This document shows positions 10,976 to 22,348 of a stretch of 64,000 nt of DNA, piece after piece (the stretch's first letter is position 1; every line of letters starts with the position of its first letter). The stretch spans positions 318,008-382,007 of the forward strand of contig KB310768.1 in NCBI GenBank assembly GCA_000328365.1, in the 5' to 3' direction. Origin of the DNA: Capitella teleta (taxonomy: Eukaryota > Annelida > Polychaeta > Capitellidae). A program made the translations under genes and the position numbers. The notes under the pieces are model-generated. The model made no database searches and was not told the DNA's origin. It saw only the letters and a program-made list of their open reading frames with translations.

Positions 10976-11510
10976 GGTTACGATGCTGCTGCATCAGTCT
11001 GTTCAACTCTGTAAGGAAATGAAAGCACTGTGAGACACAATCCAAAGATTTAATATCTTAAGCATAAGGAGGTAGAGGAGAGAGTGGTATGCACTTCAAA
11101 AGTGGTACTAACCCCTGCTGTAGGATGAACATCAAGAGAAGCCGTAAGAATATTTATATATCAAAGGGGCTAAAATTCCAGCGACCTCATAAAATAAAAT
11201 AATATATATGCATTCAAATGGTAACACATGTAAGAGAAAAATGATATAATTACCAGGAAAATGATAACAAACTGCCACCTGGCTCAGGTCAAAATTCTTT
11301 AGAAGGCAAAATGGAGAGAGCACACTTGTGATATAATCAATAAGTATCACAGATCGGAATGTTGATCACTTGAGTAAGTAAAACAATACCTGCAGGAAGA
11401 AAAAAAAAAACCAACTTAACTACTCCCTAAACGTAGAATCAGTGATGCACGGCAATGTTCAAAGCAGTGTCCTTAAATAATCACTCAATAATGATGGAGG
11501 AAAAAAAGCG

Positions 11511-11573
11511 TGATTTACGCACATTTTTCATGCACCGTTCATCAAACATTGCATGAAAAATGTGCGTAAATCA
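11511..11573. repeat. Perfect 24-bp hairpin with 15-nt loop
   Basis: Arm 11511-11534 (TGATTTACGCAC..CATGCA) is matched without error by its reverse complement at 11550-11573. Loop 11535-11549 is CCGTTCATCAAACAT. The similarity extends one mismatch further (GCG versus GGCA flanks). No coding frame crosses it. It could be a hairpin RNA precursor, a small palindromic element, or a replication by-product. Confidence 0.8.
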
Positions 11574-13649
11574 TGCCCTCTCGGAATTACACCAGCTCCA
11601 ATTACAAATCGGAGCAAATCGGAGGTTTACAACATGCTATAGAATGAATGATGTAACAATGTTACACAAGGTAAGTATTAATTCCATGCAATAATCTATT
11701 GCATAATATTCTGCATTTGTGCCTAATTGCAGGAGTTCAGCCTCAGATGAATGCCTCTGTCACCAAGTATTCCGGCTGAAGCAAAAGTGCTTCTTAATGA
11801 GTACGTAGGAATTAATGCCTGTCTCCGCTTTGGCTTTTTGGTTTATAGATTAATAAATGATAGTTATCTTCTTTGCTGCCATATTATTATAGGTAGTATT
11901 AACTATGAGTCACACATTCAGTGCAAAATAATTTATAATGACTTATTAAACAAAAAGCGTTTAATTACCATAATAATTAATTCAATGATAGAATACAATG
12001 ATACCTCAACATGCTTTTTATTTCCATGGAAACACATCCTGAAAAAATACGGAGATTTAACAGAGAATGCGACACATTCTCTAATATTGGAATATTGGAT
12101 TGGAGAGGAAAGCACTGCAGTGAGTTGAGAAGGTGCTTGTATTGACAACAGACTGTTCAATAGCGACAAGAAAAGACAGCTGATCAATTGAGCTATTATT
12201 TGAACAATGCTCTGAATTTCCAGGATAATTCTTTGTCTGGCTCAAGTATTCATTGATCATGGGATAAAACAGAAAACACTACAGGAAAAAAAAATAAAAA
12301 TAAAAATAATAAAATATAAAAATAAAAAAATAAATAAAAAGGCCCTAACTCAGTGCCGCAAACAATTGGTGAAGCAGATTGAATTCCTTAATAATGTCAT
12401 AATGTAAAATACACAAGTGTTCAGAACAAGAGTAAACATGGCATGAAGGAAGAGAATGTAGCAACGCAAACAAGGAAGGGATCTTATTTTGGGTCAAGAT
12501 TTTATGGTGAATAGGAGAGGGACAGACTGAAAATTGTCATTGACCTTTACCAATTGAGCAATATAAAAACTAATAGTACTAGTATAAATTGCTTTACTTG
12601 TTAATTTGGCCTTTGTAATTCCAGCATTTTCACTATCTTTTAGATCTTATGCCTAGCCATTTCTTTTGGCAATAAAATGATAGAATAAAAAATGAATCCT
12701 TGTTGTAGAATTGTAACCTGGCCTCACTTTTATATCCAACCCTTCTGTTGGGAACCAGAGGCGGAAATAATGATGTGTGACTGTAAAAGTATTTATTGCT
12801 CTGATCCGTACAGCCATAAATTAGTTTATATTCCCAGTAAGTCGCACGCCAAAATGAGTCACTTGTCTCAAAAATAAAAAATTGATTTTTCTATTTAATA
12901 CTGTAGCAGATTCAATTTCCAACACAATGACGAAACAAAATATTCAATTATCTCCAAAGGAGGCGAAGTCACAGCCATTATTATCAGTGAAAGGGACGAA
13001 CTGTCAGGAAATAAAAAGCTAAGAAAAATGGAGTTAGAGAAGGAGTAATTACTATAAAAGACACATGTCACCATGGTGACGCATGTGCTGATGTGGAGAG
13101 AAGCTATTATTATAACTATATTATTAATATAACTGCTCAGAAATCATACGATTAATTCTGACCAAACCAAGTTCATTTCAGGATTATACGGAGAGGTGGC
13201 ACCAAGTCTATGGTTAGCGGTTGATTTGTGGTCAATTTTTTCTTGCTCAAATTTGGTTTCGGTTGTAAAACACACTTTTGTGGTAAATATAATTAATATC
13301 GTACTAAATGGGTGGTGCAATCAGAAGCTCAGATCTTGATGCTAGCCTTGTTTTCAAGCCACTTTGCACGCTTCAGCATTTGCGACAAGCGACTCATTTC
13401 AGTGTGCGGCGTCACATAACAAATTTAATGGGTATCAGATACGGATTATTATAATCCTTATCTCTATCTAGTGTATTGTTAATTAAATTATATGTCACTG
13501 TTACTGTAATGTATCAACAACAAATGAACACTTCAACAGCATGATTGAGGAAAACGATATTGACCTCTGACCTGCAAGACAACCTCTGTCTATCACTACA
13601 AGTCACCCTCTAGAACTAGTAAGCAGGTTAGACCTAAGGACTACGAGTC

Positions 13650-13662
13650 AGGTCAAAGGTCA
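13650..13662 (+). promoter_or_regulatory. DR1-type nuclear-receptor half-site pair
   Basis: AGGTCAAAGGTCA is a perfect direct repeat of AGGTCA with one-base spacing, the binding pattern of RXR, HNF4 and COUP-type receptors. It sits about 2.7 kb upstream of the PAQR start codon. It may be chance; function is inferred only from the motif. Confidence 0.35.
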
Positions 13663-14108
13663 AGAGTCAAGGGCCTTGAAGAGGGTTGAAGGGTATAGAC
13701 ATCATGCAGTCAGCAGTGCTGACTTCCAGCGCCTAAGACTAAGTCTGTGGCACAGTACAGTCATTGCAAAGAAATTCGCACACCCACAAATAAAAGAAAT
13801 AATGCTAGGAAATATAAAGGCTACAGTGTAAAAAAATAATTAATATTGTGTAATTGTCACTTCACGTTACAATGAGCGATAATAGAAGGGTATACAATGC
13901 TAATCGCTTGTCAATTTCTCTCCACTCACTTTTTGTCTATTCGGAGCTCATATCCGACGTCCTCGCTCTGATGTATTAATTAGGAGTCACGATTCATGCC
14001 ATTTTTATCGCTTGAAGTTATTCAATCCAATTAATTTTCTCGGTATTTCACTTATTGCACAGCCAGACATCGCAGTCCTTCACAACTTCATAACGCACTG
14101 ATGTCAAT

Positions 14109-14180
14109 AATCATAACGTAAATCATGACGTAAATCATAACGTAAATCATGACGTAAATCATAACGTACATCATAACGTC
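14109..14180. repeat. Six tandem 12-bp units carrying ACGTAA (CRE/bZIP-like) cores
   Basis: The unit AATCATAACGTA alternates with AATCATGACGTA for five copies, followed by CATCATAACGTC. The G-containing units create TGACGTAA, a bZIP (CREB/PAR-type) site, at a 24-bp spacing. An inverted ACGTTATGAT follows at 14189-14198. The alternation shows the true higher-order unit is a 24-bp dimer. It is either a young minisatellite or an array of factor sites. Confidence 0.85.
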
Positions 14181-15739
14181 TCTTTAAAACGTTATGATTC
14201 ACAATGCATCTTCCTCATAACGCATGTGATCACATGTATTTTATTTCGTATGAATCCAAGACTGTGTGTCTTGCGCGTGTACACGGTGGAGCATGGCCGA
14301 CACGTAGCAGCATTTATTAAGCAGTAATTACGACACCACTACGCAAATTAATATAGATTTAGGTGAAACGTAAGAACGATTGAAAACAAAAACTAACTTG
14401 GCCAAGTGGATCAGAGATTAACGGTGAATTTAGGCACACTTTTCCGGTTACTGGAATTCGTTTCATTTTACTCTGTGCACTAGGATTAGCCTGTCAGTTA
14501 TTATTACACCGGATTGCAAATACTTAACTTGTTCACTATTAGTCAATTTATTTCTATAAGAAAAGCCAATTGCTCTATAATAGATTACACGTGTATTTAT
14601 GCGAAGCCAACGGCTCATTCAGCTATTTCCAAGATATTTATATTAATCACATTACTTAATTATGACCGGTAGAGAAATAAAAATTATACCACTGCCCTAT
14701 GGTTTTTTATTCCCTGTGATTTGATATGCTATATGCACAGGTTTTGAGCATTTAACGCATAACCACAAAGTCAACAGGTAAATTAGTGCCTGTCGTTGCT
14801 TAGATACTAATTAACCGTATTACGTAACGGCCGATGATAGAAATTTATAAATGGTATCATTGTCTTAGTGTTTTATTTCTCTTCAATTTGACATGTTATA
14901 TGTCTACGTTCAGAGCATTTCCATTTTTTCGTCATTAATTATCGATTTTAATCACTTTTCCAGTGAATTTTTTCTTGGGACATTTTGTGTGTTAATCTGA
15001 GCAAACTTTCGCATAGAATTCCGTTGAAAAAACCTTTTGTTGCATTCTTGTCGGGGTCCAAACCTAAACCTATTTTGACTGGACTATATATTAAAATTAT
15101 TAAAATTATTGCATTCACCTTTATATTTTTCTTCGTGCTTTGGAATATAAATTCAATGTGATACCTTAAATGACACTTCTCGATACTTTTACTATATTTT
15201 CGTTTGAATAATTAACTACATATAGTTCAGTTCAACATGTTGATCATCAATTGTGAAATTTCTTTGGAGAAAAACATGGTCCATTTACAGAGAACATTGA
15301 CTTCGACATAAAAAGAAAACTTAGTCATAATTATTACAATTAAGGGACTAAAAAAAAAATCCTGGTATGAGCTCCTTCACTGACATCATATTGCAATATT
15401 TGTTATCATCTGAGTGGGCCACTCTTCTCGAAGAATCTGAAATCCAATGTTGGTGTTCCGGGGTCCTTTCGAAGCGATCTTGGTGTAATTAGAGTAACAT
15501 GGTAAACACGGTAAAAGAATTGTAATATACAGAACATAAACTGGTATTTCCATAGTTGTGGCCCATAGAATGCATAGTACATGTGAAATTTAAGAAGCGT
15601 ATGCATGTGCAAGTACAATTAAAAATCAAAAGAGAAAATATAAATCATTTTCTTTTAATATCAAAGTCGTCAACATAGTCCCATGATATTTTGTGTGATT
15701 TCGTACATGTAGGTGAGGTGTCGAACTTTCCAACTTGGC

Positions 15740-17305
15740 TCAAACATTTCCTTTGATTATCAAAGCAAAGCACATGTCTTCGAAGGGCATTTTAAGATTC
15801 CAAGTGGACCATTTATCCAAGCAAGGATCGTATTCCTCAATCGAGTCAGTATCTCTACCTCCGCATACCACTATCTTGTCCTTCCAAACAACAGCTCTGC
15901 CGGTGATGTGCTGAAACTGAGATCTTTGTAACTGAATCCACAAATCACCGCATGGATCATACTGCATGCAGACTCGATACACTCCCCCTAAAACCAATAT
16001 TTTGTTGTCAACAGAAACAGCGTCTGCCCCTTTGTAAACTTGAGGCATGGGGCAGCGCGGTTGCCACGCTCTTTCGGCTGAATCAAACTCGTAAACATCT
16101 CCTGATGTGGTTGTTGAGGACGGTTCCCCACCAACAACAAACAACTGCTTCTGAACATACACCACAGAAGGAAGAAGGAGAGCTTTGGGCAAATGGGGAA
16201 ACTCACTCCACTCGAGGGTTTCAAGGTCCAAACACTCCACTAAATCCAGATAGAAGTTGGCTGATTTCATGCCACCAATGACCATGAGATGCTCACGGTC
16301 ACAAATCGACGCATGAAAGGCCCGCGCCACGCTCATTGGAGGCAGTGTACGCCATTGCCCCGTGCGGGTTGCGTAAGCATAACTGTCGGCGTGTAGCCCT
16401 TCGCTGACAATCCCACCTGATACAATGAAACCATCGGGGGAAGAACACGCACTGTAACCACTGATTTCAGGCGGTGGCATTCGCATTGGTTGCCATTGCT
16501 GGCTGCCATCACCGATCCAAATATTCCGCTTGAAATCTCCCACCACCAGACACTGGTGCTGGCGCAGAACGAGCGTCTCCATAGCTTGCTGGATGAGATT
16601 CATGCAGCTGTCGTTTCGTATGAGTTTCTCGCTCATTACCGTTCTGCAGACAAACTCTTTGCTAAACAGATGTACTTTTAAATTATGTAGCAATTCCGTG
16701 AAGCGGTGAGCCCTTCCTTCAGAAGACCTCGCCCAATCCTGCAGCAAAAGAAAACTGTTCTCATCAGAACTGTGCGTAATCAAGAGTGCAACGAGGTCAT
16801 CTTCTGCTAGTTGATATATTTCTTCTGTTTCGATTAATTCCTTCCAGTGGTCAGTTAGGAATTGCTGAGAGATTCCACCGAGAGATTCAAGACGATACAA
16901 CCTGGCAAGATTCAGGAGGGACACACAGTTGTTGGTGTCCGCTTGACCGCAGAGAAAAACGCCGACCATTTTCTTCAGGTCGACTAACAGAAGTCTGTCA
17001 CTGGCAGCCAGAAGTTCCTGCGCGTTTTCTGTCGATATTTCAATGTTGCCTGAGTAGAGATATTCCACCAATTGGAGTCCTGTGTTTGAGCTTACTTCCT
17101 TCATGGCAATCTCACTGGCGGCTTTCTCCTGCATGTCCGTTTGGAACATGAGTCGGAAATACTCGCACGCTGCAGCCAACACAAGTCGATGGCACTTGAC
17201 CCTGGTCTCCCCAAACACCAGCACTACGTCCACCATCTCATCCGCATGTCGCATGTTGCGGAAGTTGAGAGACATTTCGTGCAGGAATCCAGCTGGTTCC
17301 ATCAT
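15740..17305 (-). CDS. BTB-BACK-Kelch protein (KLHL family)
   Basis: One coding exon, 521 aa. Residues about 15-115 form a BTB domain (HADEMVDVVLVFGE, CHRLVLAAACEYFRLMF, YLYSGNIEISTENAQELLAA). A BACK domain follows to about 230 (CVSLLNLARLYRLESL, LVALLITHSSDENS). The rest is a beta-propeller with diglycine blades at SGGIVSEG, IGGMKSAN, VGGEPSS, LGGVYR and CGGRDTD plus a degenerate first blade, so five to six Kelch repeats. KLHL proteins are usually substrate adaptors for CUL3 ubiquitin ligases: the BTB and BACK bind cullin and the propeller picks the substrate. The length is slightly shorter than the 550-600 aa usual in the family. The start is an ATGATG pair; a splice acceptor (CCCCCCACAG) lies 23 nt upstream, so there is a 5' UTR intron. 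I cannot assign a specific vertebrate orthologue. Confidence 0.92.
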   Translation of the reverse strand: MMEPAGFLHEMSLNFRNMRHADEMVDVVLVFGETRVKCHRLVLAAACEYFRLMFQTDMQEKAASEIAMKEVSSNTGLQLVEYLYSGNIEISTENAQELLAASDRLLLVDLKKMVGVFLCGQADTNNCVSLLNLARLYRLESLGGISQQFLTDHWKELIETEEIYQLAEDDLVALLITHSSDENSFLLLQDWARSSEGRAHRFTELLHNLKVHLFSKEFVCRTVMSEKLIRNDSCMNLIQQAMETLVLRQHQCLVVGDFKRNIWIGDGSQQWQPMRMPPPEISGYSACSSPDGFIVSGGIVSEGLHADSYAYATRTGQWRTLPPMSVARAFHASICDREHLMVIGGMKSANFYLDLVECLDLETLEWSEFPHLPKALLLPSVVYVQKQLFVVGGEPSSTTTSGDVYEFDSAERAWQPRCPMPQVYKGADAVSVDNKILVLGGVYRVCMQYDPCGDLWIQLQRSQFQHITGRAVVWKDKIVVCGGRDTDSIEEYDPCLDKWSTWNLKMPFEDMCFALIIKGNV

Positions 17306-17328
17306 TGATTCCGTTATATGAATATGAA

Positions 17329-18649
17329 CTGTGGGGGGAAATAGTTAGGATAACATTTGATACGTTTGGTGTTAAGAGATCGAGATCATAGATTGGTTTG
17401 TGTTGATGCTGACAATTAACTGATTAAGGACCCGATTCACCAAAACCCGTTTTGGTTGCCTTCTCTGCATGAGTGGACCGATCTACTCGAGCACACCGTG
17501 ATCGCATACAGCAGAGGATGCCCACGCAGCGTGACGACATGAATATTGGCTCATTTGCGACGGTCGCGCTGTTTACATAAATTATTAAATGACGCGTGAA
17601 TTCGGCATTTTGTAAACCAAAGCGGTTTCCGTAAATCATCTCCAGGTTGAATGGAGAAAATTTGTTTTCTTTCAAATCGACACCGAGCTAACTTCAAGAA
17701 AATAACTCAGCACATATATTATAGCACCAAATCGCAATTTGATCTGACGATGACTCGGAATGAGTGAATTACAACGCAAACCTACCTTTATATGCCGATT
17801 ACGTCGTGTTTGTACGCGCCTCTTTTCAATGCTTTACGCTTGAGTGCTATGCTGCTTCCCACATGAATGTTATTCAGCCTTATGCGCCAGATGAAATTGT
17901 CTCCGTCGTAGCTCAAACTAGCTTTAAATATTTTTCTTCTTTTTCTTCTTCTTCTTCTTTCGGAATTCACGATGTTTCTCACATCAGCTAGAGATTTACT
18001 TTCAACTCGGTGAGTAAAATTAACAGATATTATAAATATACGTATCTGGAATTTTGTTCTTTTGTTTCGTATTCTCTCTTTGAGGCAAAGCTAAGGATTA
18101 CACAGAGTCAGCAAATGGCATCTTGGGAGAGGTGAAGTGGTGAACAGGTCCTCCTTGCTGTCGAGATTGAAATTAATTAAAGAGACGTTCATTGCAGACC
18201 TGGTGCCATGGGTGACCTTTTAAAAGACCCCTGGATAACATCCTTCTCCGATGTGGAAGTCGAGCACACAGATATAAAATGTATCTCGGGGCACAAAAGT
18301 AGAACAGACTCAGTCCTAGTCGGGATAAATGTTGCGCCTTTCTTTCCTTTATTTTCGCACCTACAAATTTATTAAACATTTTCTTCAACTGATGCATCTT
18401 TCTTAATTTAACTGGACACGAAAGAAGAGAGAGCTTCCCCTTAATTGCCATAACACCCAGAGGACAACTTTGAAACGAGTCTCCGTGCACATGCAATGTT
18501 GCAATTTGCAATGTGCCCAAGTCACGCTCGAAATACATGCTCATCCGTGCTGAGCCCTTGTCACAAAACCGTGAGAATCAACATTGTCTTTACTTCTGAC
18601 AACTATATGTAGTTCAAAATTAATTAAATTGTGATACACCCACTACCTA
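17329..18649. other. Upstream region of the Kelch gene
   Basis: It probably contains the first non-coding exon and promoter of the Kelch gene, but no site is decisive. A short (TTC)n tract lies at 17933-17960. A 123-codon minus-strand frame (18173-18544) is not recognised. Confidence 0.4.
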
Positions 18650-19490
18650 GCTCTTTCCTTCTCGGCATTCTTCTCTTTCCTTCTCGGCATTCTTCTCTTT
18701 CCTTCTTTCTTTCTCGCCATTATTCTCTTTCTTTCTCGCATTCTTCCTTCATTTTTTGGCATTCTTCTCTTTCTATCTCAGCATTCTTCTCTTTCCTTCT
18801 CAGGACCCTTCTCTTTCTATCTCAGCATTTTTCTCTTTCTTTCTCGGCATTCTTCTCTTTCTTTCTCAGCATTTTTCTCTTTCTTTCTCGGCATTCTTCT
18901 CTTTCTTTCTCGGCACTCTTCTCTTTCTATCTCAGCATTTTGCTCTTTCTTTCTCGGCATTCTTCTCTTTCTTTATCGGCATTCTTCTCTTTCTTTCTCG
19001 GCACTCTTCTCTTTCTATCTCAGCATTTTTCTCTTTTTATCTCGGCATTCTTCTCTTTCTTTCTCGACATTCTTCTCTTTCTTTCTCAGCATTTTTCTCT
19101 TTCTATCTCGGCACTCTTCTCTTTCCTTCTCGGCACTCTTCTCTTTCCTTCTCGGCATTCTTCTCTTTCTTTCTCAGCATTTTTCTCTTTCTTTCTCGGC
19201 ATTCTTCTCTTTCTTTCTCGGCATTCTTCTCTTTCTTTCTCGGCACTCTTCTCTTTCTATCTCAGCATTTTTCTCTTTCTTTCTCGGCATTCTTCTCTTT
19301 CTTTCTCGACATTCTTCTCTTTCTTTCTCAGCATTTTTCTCTTTCTATCTCGGCACTCTTCTCTTTCTATCTCGGCATTCTTCTCTTTCCTTCTCAGCAT
19401 TCTTCTCTTTCTTTCTCGGCATTCTTCTTTCTTTAATTAATTTCTCAGCATTTTTCTTTATCTTTCTCGGCATTCTTCTTCACTTTTCTC
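18650..19490. repeat. Minisatellite, 22-bp pyrimidine-rich unit, about 38 copies
   Basis: The unit reads GGCATTCTTCTCTTTCTTTC then TC, with variants of TTTCTC/CTTCTC/TATCTC and GGCATT/AGCATT/GGCACT. Because 22 is not a multiple of three, successive copies rotate through the frames, so long open frames of Leu/Phe/Ser (up to 269 codons) arise in two frames. These are by-products, not genes. The plus strand has almost no purines apart from the GGCA core. Confidence 0.95.
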
Positions 19491-22348
19491 TTTGTTCTTC
19501 TCTCCTTTCTCTACTCAATCATTCAAACCACGCACATGCATGTTGTTTTCTGTTTGGCACATTTCACATTGTTCATCAATTGTAATCAATCATACATAAA
19601 CGAGGACTCGTCCTGCGTCTGGGGTCAGCTGCCATCTTCACCTCTTCATTTGTTTCTTGGATTACATGATGATTCACTTGCATGCAACTCTTAGTGAAAT
19701 ACGTGATGGTTTTACAATGCTCCATGAACAAGTTCAAGAAGATGAAGGAGCAAGAAGCTTATGGCATTGTTGAGTGAGTCCCACAGTAAATATTACATGT
19801 TCATCGTATTGAAATCGATCTGATCAACATTAAGCAATATCTCTACATTAAATTTGAGCACCTGTATTGGTCTTGAACAGCCGAGTTGCTTACCTCTTGC
19901 ATCAATTTAAAATGAGAATATTTTTAAGAAATTCTGTGATTTGCGCAGATGAAAGAACAGCAGAGACAAGTTAATAACGGTTTAATATTGTATTAAACTG
20001 AGGTATTTCATAGGAGGAAATAATAACACTGGAAAACAGAATAACAGAAAACAAAAATTAGGCAAATCAATGCTCATCTAATCATACAACAGACTTTGTT
20101 TTAAAAGAATAACAACTCAGAAATCTTGTAAACTATTTTGTGAGAAAAAAAAATCAACAAAACACAGTTAAAAATACAACAAGGAATTTTTCATTAATTC
20201 ATCAGTCACCCTGACACCCCTCCAATTGCCTAAGAAATGGGATCGTCCAAACTTATGGAAGAGTCCACTATATAGGGAGGGGTGACAGGATAATGGAAGA
20301 AATTTTCTTTTTCACACAAAGAGGGACTCAAGAATAGCACCATATAAGATCCAATAATCTAACGGACTACTTTGAAAAAAAGCAGGAATATTGTTAAAGC
20401 TCTAGAAGAGGTTAAAGCTAACCGACACATATCACAACTGTTAGGAAATCAACGAACAGACACAACTTTTTCCTGGCAAAAAAAATAAAAAAATAAAAAA
20501 AAAATAAAAAAAAATATTGATGGGAACGAAAAAAAAATTAAGTGTTTTTTTTTTCTCTCTACACCATAAGCAGTATTTTTATGTAAAAAAACCCAGAAAA
20601 ATTCCATAATTAGCCAATATAATTAATTGAATTGGCATATTTTACCCTATAAGTGTTTAAAAAATGGTTATTCACTTCTTTTTTTTTTTTCACTTTACAA
20701 CATTGATGCACAATTTCTATGAATAAACTTCCTAGTTGTCAAAACTCAATAACTGTAACGCGAAAAAAAAAAAAGAGAAAAAAAAAAATGGTCAAAAGAT
20801 AAACACCCACGAAGACCTCATTAATCAACATACAATATTGAATGGAGGGACCATGAGGGTACGCTTGTAATATACGTTAGGTAGTTAAAATTACGTCAGG
20901 GAAAAAGGCGAGAAAACTAAAGATATCTAACAACCTGCTTCAGTTTAGTTTCACTTGGAAAAAAAAAAAAAAAAAAGAGAAAAAAAATTCCCTGAGGTAG
21001 ACTAAAAGAATTGAAGAAAAAAAAAAATTGATATGAGGATTTTATATTTTCTCTAGAATTTGTAGGATTTACCCATTTGAGAGTATCGAGTGAGATTGAA
21101 AAGAGAAAAAAAAGAAGTTGTTATGACACTTAACAGATTATTGCATAAGAAAGGCGGTCTGTAATTAGTGAAAAAAGCTCGTTACAAAAAACTTATGAGA
21201 AACAGATGAGCAATTAATTAGCTTTGGATTTCTAGAAAACTAAAGGCCATGACATGATGCAGGTTCCATTAAAGCTTCCTCTCAACGCAGAACTTTTCAT
21301 CTTTCTTCAAATTCAATACAAAAAAAGTTATTTTTTAAAGCTTTTTTTTCTTCATCATTGTAATTGTTATACTGGTTACAATTATACAGAATACACACTA
21401 TATATGGATATATATATATATATATCATCATTATTATTATCATTATTTTACTATATTATTACAATCACATATTTCCTAAACATCACAATAGAATAGCATG
21501 AGGTAAGAAAGGTTTGAAAGCAAAATAAAAAGTTAATTCCACGCCCTACCACCCCTATTTTACCCAAGTCCAATGATTAAAACAATCACAGAAGAGCTAT
21601 CCCATTGCGGTAAAGCAGGGGGTGACAGGTTTAAAATGTTTTGGTTTCCTTCATCTTTGAAGAAAAAAACTAATTATAAACTTGCTAATTAAAAACAACA
21701 AATAAAAATAACAATAATAAAAACCAAAAATAAAATGTAGCCATGAGTTAGTGCAATTCTGATTTTTCTAGGATATTTCCAAGACAGAAAATTCGAATTA
21801 TTGGGTCTTGTTTTTTTCATTTCTTTTTTTTTTTTTTCATTCTTCCTGAGAACAAATGACTGGTTTGCAGAGAAAAAAAAAACAAAAACAAAAAACAGAA
21901 AAGATAAAAGAAATGAAAAACATAAACAGACAAAACAGAGAAATCAACACAAAAAAATGTAACATCTGCAGATATTTTTTTTCTTCAAAGAGGGGTTAAA
22001 AAAAAAATTGTTTTCTGACAGGGAAAAACAAAAACAAATTCAAATGAGGTATTTCGTCTCCATAGCAACAAAACAACAATATCCCAAAAAAGAATAATGG
22101 AATTATTACCCCAGCCAACAAGCTACAAATATTTACACACCGTGATGTCCAATTCATCTGCAGTTCACTAATTCAACAAAAAAAAAAAAAAAAGAAAGAG
22201 GGAAAAAAAACAAAAAACCTCTGCAGTATTTGAAAAAAAAAAAAGAAAAAAAAAGTAAAAAATCTAAAATGAATGCCAATAGTTAACAAGTGCTCAAAAT
22301 GTCTGTATAACCACACAACACAGCCGTTGCTTAAACACTCTCTCTCTT
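19491..22348. other. A-rich region downstream of the zinc-finger gene
   Basis: There is no coding signal. Many A runs (plus strand) from 20.1 to 22.3 kb would be U-rich in a minus-strand transcript, consistent with a long 3' UTR of the zinc-finger gene, but no clear AATAAA was found close to its stop. A short (TA)n lies near 21409-21425. Confidence 0.45.

Larger units (their letters stand above)
11009..15739. other. Intergenic region upstream of PAQR and downstream of the Kelch gene
   Basis: No gene supported over 4.7 kb. It contains the hairpin at 11511-11573, a perfect DR1 site at 13650-13662 and the 12-bp tandem array at 14109-14180, each listed separately. An open frame of 125 codons at 11751-12128 is not protein-like enough to call. 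Confidence 0.5.

Noticed and set aside
11751-12128. 125-codon plus-strand frame preceded by TTGCAG
   Set aside because: Hydrophobic, low-complexity composition, no family, no poly(A) signal; an in-frame TGA lies just upstream of its ATG.
18173-18544. 123-codon minus-strand frame upstream of the Kelch gene
   Set aside because: No recognisable domain and no splice or poly(A) support; kept only as a note.
18631-19440. 269- and 226-codon open frames
   Set aside because: They are translations of the 22-bp minisatellite in rotating frames, with only Leu, Phe, Ser and few other residues.
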